A stretch of 64,000 nucleotides of DNA from Woeseia sp. (lineage in GTDB: Bacteria; Pseudomonadota; Gammaproteobacteria; Steroidobacterales; Woeseiaceae): the NCBI GenBank assembly GCA_021773015.1, contig JAJFKW010000004.1, positions 310,001-374,000 on the forward strand, read 5' to 3'. Within the stretch, counting starts at the first letter, position 1, and each line of letters starts with the position of its first letter. Position numbers and translations under genes: made by a program. Shown here piece after piece: positions 58,665-64,000 of this stretch. The notes beneath the pieces are model-generated. The model made no database searches. It was given only the letters and a program-made list of their open reading frames with translations, and had not been told where the DNA came from.

Positions 58665-59774
58665 ATGCGCAAAGCCGAGCCATTGGGTGACGTAGGCCGG
58701 CTATTACGTAGGATACATATCGACAGCATCCTGCTCGGCGGATTACTGATGATTTGCGCATTCGGCTTAGTTGTGTTGTATAGCGCGGTCGGTGAAAATA
58801 TGGATTTGTGGCTGTCGCAATGCATTCGATTGGGTGCAGCGGTGGTGGCACTGATTGTGGTCGCACAATTGCCGCCCGATTTGATGCGACGATGGACGCC
58901 CTGGGCCTACGTCTTTGGGCTGGGGTTGTTGCTGCTTGTCCTGTACCTTGGTGAAATCGGCCAAGGCGCACAGCGTTGGCTCGACCTCGGGATTCGCTTT
59001 CAACCATCTGAAATTATGAAACTGGCAGTGCCGATGGCGGCGGCTTGGTTTCTACATGAGCGGCAGTTGCCGCCGCGCCTCCCAGAGCTACTGGTCCTCG
59101 GCATCGTAATTGCGGTTCCCGCGGTACTAATTGCCATGCAGCCCGACCTAGGCACTGCGGTGCTTATTGCCTCATCGGGCATCCTGGTGGTCATCCTTGC
59201 CGGACTGCCAGTACGCGTCATGCTGATATTAGGTGTATTGGCAATCCCTGGTGCCTATTTGCTATGGCGCTTCATGGAGGATTACCAAAAACAGCGGGTA
59301 TTGACGCTTTTGAATCCTGACTCGGATCCGCTGGGAGCGGGTTACAACATTATTCAGTCAAAAATCGCGATCGGCTCCGGAGGCCTATTTGGCAAAGGCT
59401 GGACCAACGGCAGCCAGGCACAACTCGAATTCCTTCCAGAGCGTGACACCGATTTTATTTTTGCAGTCATGAGCGAAGAGTTTGGGCTACTGGGCGTCCT
59501 GACATTGCTTGGTTTATATGTGTTTGTTGTAGGTCGCGGCCTGTACATCGCTATGCAGGCACGCGACTCCTACACACGGATGCTCGCCGGCAGCATCAGT
59601 TTGACATTTTTTGTATACGTGTTTGTTAATACTGCGATGGTCACCGGACTGGTTCCAGTGGTGGGAATCCCGCTACCGCTAGTCAGTTTTGGGGGCACAT
59701 CTATGGTGACCCTAATGGCAGGATTCGGTATTCTCATGTCTATACATACACACAGGAAGTTGTTGCCCCATTAG
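58665..59774 (+). CDS. rodA: Rod shape-determining glycosyltransferase RodA
   Basis: 369 residues, about ten spans of SEDS type; PLPLVSFGGTSMVTLMAGFGILMSI is the family end. It polymerises glycan with PBP2. Start uncertain: no ribosome binding site is seen; a GTG at 58635 would overlap mrdA. Confidence 0.94.
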   Translation: MRKAEPLGDVGRLLRRIHIDSILLGGLLMICAFGLVVLYSAVGENMDLWLSQCIRLGAAVVALIVVAQLPPDLMRRWTPWAYVFGLGLLLLVLYLGEIGQGAQRWLDLGIRFQPSEIMKLAVPMAAAWFLHERQLPPRLPELLVLGIVIAVPAVLIAMQPDLGTAVLIASSGILVVILAGLPVRVMLILGVLAIPGAYLLWRFMEDYQKQRVLTLLNPDSDPLGAGYNIIQSKIAIGSGGLFGKGWTNGSQAQLEFLPERDTDFIFAVMSEEFGLLGVLTLLGLYVFVVGRGLYIAMQARDSYTRMLAGSISLTFFVYVFVNTAMVTGLVPVVGIPLPLVSFGGTSMVTLMAGFGILMSIHTHRKLLPH

Positions 59775-59831
59775 ATTTGGGCTGCAGCTAGGATCGGGAC
59801 ACGGGACTGACCGGAGCGAATTGACCGAGCA

Positions 59832-60821
59832 ATGAAATTTAGAACAACGCTAGTCGCAATTTCACTATTACTGGGCAACACAACAGCCAACGCATTTGAT
59901 GTTGATCGGCCCAGTGTCGCCAAATTTATTGACCGAATGGTCGTGGAGCATTCCTACGACCGCGATCGGCTGTGCGAAATTCTTGGCGACGCACAGTCGA
60001 AACAGTCGATTCTTGATGCAATCAGCAGACCTGCAGAGAAAACTTTGCAGTGGCACGAGTATCGCGCCATATTTTTGACGAAGGAACGCGTTGTTGCGGG
60101 TGCGGATTTTTGGCGGGAAAACGCTGCCGCGCTGCGCAGAATTAGCGATGAGACAGGCGTTACCATCGAAATGCTGGTCGGTATTATCGGTGTAGAAACT
60201 TACTTTGGCCGTATCACTGGCAGCTACCGAGTAATTGACGCACTGTCCACATTGGCATTCAATTATCCGAAACGCTCCAAGTTTTTTACTCGCGAGCTCG
60301 AACATTTTTTGTTGCTGGTGCGCGAGGAGCGCATGGATCCACGGGATGCGACCGGATCCTATGCAGGCGCTATGGGAAGACCGCAATTCATGCCGTCGAG
60401 TTTTCGTGCTTATGCAGTCGATTCCACCAACGACGGCAAACGCGATATTTGGGGAAACTGGGAAGATGTGATTGGCAGTGTCGCAAATTACTTTGTTCGG
60501 CACGGCTGGAAGTCGAGTAACGGTGTTGTGTCGCGTGCGACGCTAGGTCCAAATTGGGCCGGGCCATTGCCAAAAAATACGACGAAACCCAAAGCAACGA
60601 TCGGCGCGCTAAGTGAAAAAGGCGTGCTATTTAGTACCGAGCTACCTGCCGAACAAAAAAGTCATTTGTTGACGCTCGAGGGCACAGAAGGTACAGAGCA
60701 TTGGGTTGGATTCCATAATTTTTTCGTCATCACGCGATACAACACCAGCGTAATGTACGCCCTAGCCGCCCATCAATTAGGACAGGAAATTGCGATCGAG
60801 GTTGCACGTGAGCAGACTTGA
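59832..60821 (+). CDS. mltB: Lytic murein transglycosylase B
   Basis: 329 residues with a signal peptide (TTLVAISLLLGNTTANA), catalytic Glu in GIIGVETYFGR and ATGSYAGAMGRPQFMPSSFRAYAVD. No lipobox cysteine, so it may be soluble. It cleaves glycan strands. Confidence 0.92.
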   Translation: MKFRTTLVAISLLLGNTTANAFDVDRPSVAKFIDRMVVEHSYDRDRLCEILGDAQSKQSILDAISRPAEKTLQWHEYRAIFLTKERVVAGADFWRENAAALRRISDETGVTIEMLVGIIGVETYFGRITGSYRVIDALSTLAFNYPKRSKFFTRELEHFLLLVREERMDPRDATGSYAGAMGRPQFMPSSFRAYAVDSTNDGKRDIWGNWEDVIGSVANYFVRHGWKSSNGVVSRATLGPNWAGPLPKNTTKPKATIGALSEKGVLFSTELPAEQKSHLLTLEGTEGTEHWVGFHNFFVITRYNTSVMYALAAHQLGQEIAIEVAREQT

Positions 60822-61653
60822 GGTAATACGAAAGACACTCTGGATCGTCGTATCGATCGTATTTGTAGGCGCTTTTCTAGCAAGCTGCGGTAGCCAAATT
60901 AGAAAGGATGGCGCACCGAGCAAATCTGTTGCGACTGGCAATCAATTGCCAGTCGATGCGACACCTCGAAAAGAACCGAAAAGCCGCTACGGCAATCCGC
61001 CTGTTTATGAAGTATTCGGCGTTCGTTACAAGGTGATGAACAGCAGCTACGGTTACCAGGAGCGTGGTGTCGCGTCATGGTATGGCAAGAAATTTCACGG
61101 CCGGGCGACTTCCAGTCAAGAGACTTACGATATGTACGCCATGACGGCCGCGCATAAAACTTTGCCGCTGCCGACATACGCGCGAGTAAGAAATTTGCGC
61201 AACAACAAGAGCATTGTTGTGCGCATTAACGATCGCGGACCTTTTGTCGATAATCGAATTATCGATTTATCGTATTCAGCTGCAGCAAAGTTGGACATGA
61301 TCGGCGCTGGCACCAGCTTAGTTGAAGTAACCGCGCTGAGCTTCGATCAACCACCAGCGACGCAGCCAGTGCGCGCAAAAACAGACGCGAAACCGATCAC
61401 TGAGTTGGCTGTCGATGAACCGCGAGTGTTCGTTCAGGTAGGCGCATTTGGAGATCTCGACAACGCCAAGCGACGTTTCGCGCTTCTGCGTGACAGTGGT
61501 ATCGGTAAGGCGACTGTGCACAAAGATACCAGCCGGGCCCCTGCCCTATATCGCATAAGAGTTGGCCCCGTTGAAAACGTCGACGATTATGATCGGATCG
61601 TCGCGAAGCTCAACCAGATCGGCATTACCGAATCGCACCTCGTGACCAACTAA
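60808..61653 (+). CDS. rlpA: Rare lipoprotein A (septal lytic transglycosylase)
   Basis: 281 residues from GTG with GAGG six bases before, overlapping mltB by 14 bases. Lipobox LASC; double-psi beta barrel GVASWYGKKFHGRATSSQETYDMYAMTAAHKTLP; C-terminal SPOR domain (VFVQVGAFGDLDNAKRRFALLRDSG) that binds denuded septal glycan. Confidence 0.93.
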   Translation: MSRLEVIRKTLWIVVSIVFVGAFLASCGSQIRKDGAPSKSVATGNQLPVDATPRKEPKSRYGNPPVYEVFGVRYKVMNSSYGYQERGVASWYGKKFHGRATSSQETYDMYAMTAAHKTLPLPTYARVRNLRNNKSIVVRINDRGPFVDNRIIDLSYSAAAKLDMIGAGTSLVEVTALSFDQPPATQPVRAKTDAKPITELAVDEPRVFVQVGAFGDLDNAKRRFALLRDSGIGKATVHKDTSRAPALYRIRVGPVENVDDYDRIVAKLNQIGITESHLVTN

Positions 61654-61721
61654 CTACGGAAACGCACGCGGCATGCTAGCTCAGAGGTGCAATCGCTGAC
61701 CAAATCGAGGTAGTAGACAAC

Positions 61722-63002
61722 ATGAGATCCTTTCTGATCGTATGCACTTTGGCGATTTGCGGGCTAAGCCTGTTCTTCGAAAATGCCGATGCGAAGACGC
61801 GCGCCTACTATCAATACGAAAATAGTCATTTTATTGTCCTTAGCAATAGCTCCGAAGCACGAGTACGGAAGTTACTTAACGAGCTGGAATATTTTCGGGC
61901 CGCGGCAATCCAAGCGACTGACATAGCAACACGGTCTGACGCCGCGAAAGTTATCGTAGTGCTCACTGCGACAACCAAAGAATTTAAAGACATCCGCTAC
62001 TCTAAGGATCTTGCGGGATTTGCCTGGTCATTTTTGGGATCGTACATCATGGTGCTTCCGGCGAGCGGCGATATGGAGGATCGCCTAATAGTACTGCGAC
62101 ATGAGTTCACGCATACCCTTATGCGCTTCCGTGAGCACCGTTATCCAATGTGGTATCTCGAAGGTCTTGCTGAGATGACGACATCGATTGAAATTAGCAA
62201 AGATCGAAAATTTTTTACGTATGGAAAACCCGTCAAACGTCTGTGGAATAAGTCTGCAATGACGGTTGATTGGAATGAGCTCATACAACCAGAGTTTGAC
62301 GCACATGCATTGCGTTCCATCCGCTTGCGATCGTCTGCGTATTCACAAGCTTGGTTGTTGACACATTATTTAACGCTTGGTGAATCCCGCGGCAATACCG
62401 AAAAAATAGATCGTTATTTTCAGGCGGTGGAGGATGGCCGTGCGGCGACCGAAACGTTTATTCACATATTCGGAAAATCGCCGGCAGACTTGTGGAAAGA
62501 GACTCTGCGCCCGTACACCAAGCACCTGCTCAATGTCAGAAGGCCATTGATTGCGGATAATGTCGATCTCGAATTCTCAAAATCGGACCCGGGTAGCGCA
62601 CGAATTGAGTGGGTTTTTAGGGTACTGCACGCGATTCGCGATACAGTATTTTTTGCGAATTCCGCCAATATTGAAATCGAATCGGCGACCGGAAGTTGGG
62701 GATCTCTCGATCTTGAGGGCGCTTGCCCAGCAACGCACGAATTCAGCGTGGACGGGATGAACAAGCAATTTCGAATCGCCGACTATTACGTGAGATCGGA
62801 TGGCGAATCCATGGACGGTCATTTTGCATATGAGCCAAATGCGGATAATAGTTATCGTCTAACCGCAATACCGCAAGAATACGTCGTCACCGAGGATACA
62901 GATCTCAAGTTGAGTTTCGAAGATCTGGATACTATTTGCCTCAGCCAGTACGGCATTGGTGATGCCATTTGCTCTGGCACATTTCTTCGCTGTTACGAGT
63001 GA
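61722..63002 (+). CDS. Exported HEXXH protease-like (gluzincin/DUF1570-type) protein
   Basis: 426 residues with a signal peptide (LIVCTLAICGLSLFFENADA). Metal site LRHEFTHTLMRF with EGLAEM 24 residues later gives the HEXXH...E layout of gluzincin (peptidase MA) proteins. The C-terminal third is beta-rich with two cysteines (EGACPA, FLRCYE). Substrate unknown. It stands between rlpA and dacA, which are usually adjacent, so a cell-wall role is plausible but unproven. Confidence 0.78.
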   Translation: MRSFLIVCTLAICGLSLFFENADAKTRAYYQYENSHFIVLSNSSEARVRKLLNELEYFRAAAIQATDIATRSDAAKVIVVLTATTKEFKDIRYSKDLAGFAWSFLGSYIMVLPASGDMEDRLIVLRHEFTHTLMRFREHRYPMWYLEGLAEMTTSIEISKDRKFFTYGKPVKRLWNKSAMTVDWNELIQPEFDAHALRSIRLRSSAYSQAWLLTHYLTLGESRGNTEKIDRYFQAVEDGRAATETFIHIFGKSPADLWKETLRPYTKHLLNVRRPLIADNVDLEFSKSDPGSARIEWVFRVLHAIRDTVFFANSANIEIESATGSWGSLDLEGACPATHEFSVDGMNKQFRIADYYVRSDGESMDGHFAYEPNADNSYRLTAIPQEYVVTEDTDLKLSFEDLDTICLSQYGIGDAICSGTFLRCYE

Positions 63003-63046
63003 CAGGCGCTACAATACGCGTTTTTGCCACTTCGCTTCGGGTTCCA

Positions 63047-64000
63047 ATGTCTCCTAGATCATTTAAACGTCTGTTATTTCTTGCCTTTTTGGTTTTGCCG
63101 GGACTTCAGTCCTATGCCCAAAATATGCCGACCCCATCACCGCCCATTATCGGTGCTAAGAGCTATCTCGTGTTAGATGCGAACTCTGGGTACGAGATTG
63201 CGTCGCTAGAGGCAGATTCACGACTAGCGCCAGCCAGCTTGACCAAGCTGATGACCGCTTATGCAGTTTTTCGAGCGTTGGACGAAAATCAGATCGCGCT
63301 AGACGATCAAGTCACGGTCAGCGAAAAAGCCTGGCGTACACCGGGATCTAGAATGTTTATTGAGGTAGGTAGTCGCGTCAGTGTACAAGACTTGCTGCTA
63401 GGCATGATCGTCCAATCTGGCAACGATGCGAGCGTTGCGATGGCAGAGCACGTGGCAGGAACCGAAGCTGTGTTTGCTGAAGTCATGAACCAATACGCGG
63501 CCGCCCTCGGCATGCTTTCCAGCAATTTCAGAAACAGCACCGGCTTGCCCGCAGAGAATCACTATTCTACTGCTCGCGATTTGGCGATATTGGCTCGTGC
63601 GATCGTCACCGAATTCCCCGAGTACTACAAATGGTACTCGGTTAAGGAATTCACCTATGGCGATATCAAGCAAACAAACAGAAATGCGCTGTTGTGGCGC
63701 GACTCCAGTGTCGATGGTATGAAAACAGGCCATACCGACGATGCTGGTTATTGTCTCGTGTCGTCCGCCAAACGTGGCGACATGCGTATCGTTTCTGTCG
63801 TACTGGGTACCGCGAGCGCAAAATCGAGAATCGACGGCAGTCAGTCGCTGCTAAATTTCGGCTTTCGATTTTTCGAGACACGACTGCTGTATCGGGCGGG
63901 CGAAAAAATTACCGATGCGAGAATCTGGAAAGCGCAGTATGAAACGACCGCTCTCGGCTTGGCCGACGACCTGTATGTCACTTTTCCGCGCGGCAGCTAC
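63047..64000 (+). CDS. dacA: D-alanyl-D-alanine carboxypeptidase, PBP5/6 type (partial)
   Basis: At least 318 codons, running off the right edge. Signal peptide LLFLAFLVLPGLQSYAQ, then SxxK (PASLTKLMTAY), SGN (VQSGNDAS) and KTG (DGMKTGHTDDAGYC). It trims the pentapeptide terminal D-Ala. Downstream of rlpA in the usual cluster order. Confidence 0.94.
   Translation, partial: MSPRSFKRLLFLAFLVLPGLQSYAQNMPTPSPPIIGAKSYLVLDANSGYEIASLEADSRLAPASLTKLMTAYAVFRALDENQIALDDQVTVSEKAWRTPGSRMFIEVGSRVSVQDLLLGMIVQSGNDASVAMAEHVAGTEAVFAEVMNQYAAALGMLSSNFRNSTGLPAENHYSTARDLAILARAIVTEFPEYYKWYSVKEFTYGDIKQTNRNALLWRDSSVDGMKTGHTDDAGYCLVSSAKRGDMRIVSVVLGTASAKSRIDGSQSLLNFGFRFFETRLLYRAGEKITDARIWKAQYETTALGLADDLYVTFPRGSY

Overview
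The window comes from a Gammaproteobacterium of roughly 50% GC. Three conserved gene orders support this: lolB / tRNA-Gln / prs / rplY / pth / ychF; hemA-prfA-prmC-moeB; and mreBCD-mrdA-rodA-mltB-rlpA-dacA. A TonB-dependent receptor, a periplasmic LolB lipoprotein and Hsp33 fit an aerobic, Gram-negative, probably aquatic heterotroph. I cannot place it below class from the sequence alone.

Region 1 (1-14.1 kb) is accessory: a truncated type IV pilin accessory gene, a 34-codon membrane peptide, a TonB receptor divergent from a fused enoyl-CoA hydratase/3-hydroxyacyl-CoA dehydrogenase with two large palindromes between them, a glyoxalase-epimerase pair divergent from an XRE-cupin regulator, a YHS protein, a heme-motif membrane protein divergent from a PQQ-type sugar dehydrogenase with a Calx-beta domain, and an alpha/beta hydrolase bracketed by dispersed palindromic repeats.

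Region 2 (14.1-21.9 kb) is the most unusual part. Two complete ECF sigma factor operons lie back to back around a Tat-exported DUF711 protein. The first encodes sigma, a membrane anti-sigma-like protein with HEAT-like repeats and two exported toastrack (DUF4097-like) proteins. The second encodes sigma, a membrane anti-sigma-like protein and two exported HEAT-repeat proteins. Start and stop codons overlap within both, so each is a translationally coupled signalling unit that appears to look outward at the periplasm.

Region 3 (22-26.2 kb) holds an SDR dehydrogenase, a decayed S9 peptidase C-terminus, a metallophosphoesterase, an exported protein of unknown function, and a block of about 220-bp tandem repeats next to tRNA-Met. 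The repeats carry a piece resembling the tRNA 3' end.

Region 4 (26.6-42.5 kb) is housekeeping: a YdbS/YdbT-like PH-domain pair, ychF, pth, rplY, prs, tRNA-Gln, lolB and a TPR protein, then divergent hemA-prfA, prmC, ppiB and moeB. ispE, normally between lolB and prs, is missing. A membrane protein sits between prs and rplY, and a cystathionine beta-synthase and a small exported protein sit between prfA and prmC.

Region 5 (42.7-54.1 kb) has a fatty acid hydroxylase-type enzyme, a MAPEG protein, then a methionine operon (ArsR-methyltransferase fusion, metF, metH), hslO and gatCAB. Region 6 (54.2-64 kb) is the rod-shape and cell-wall cluster mreBCD-mrdA-rodA-mltB-rlpA, a secreted HEXXH protease-like protein, and dacA running off the end.
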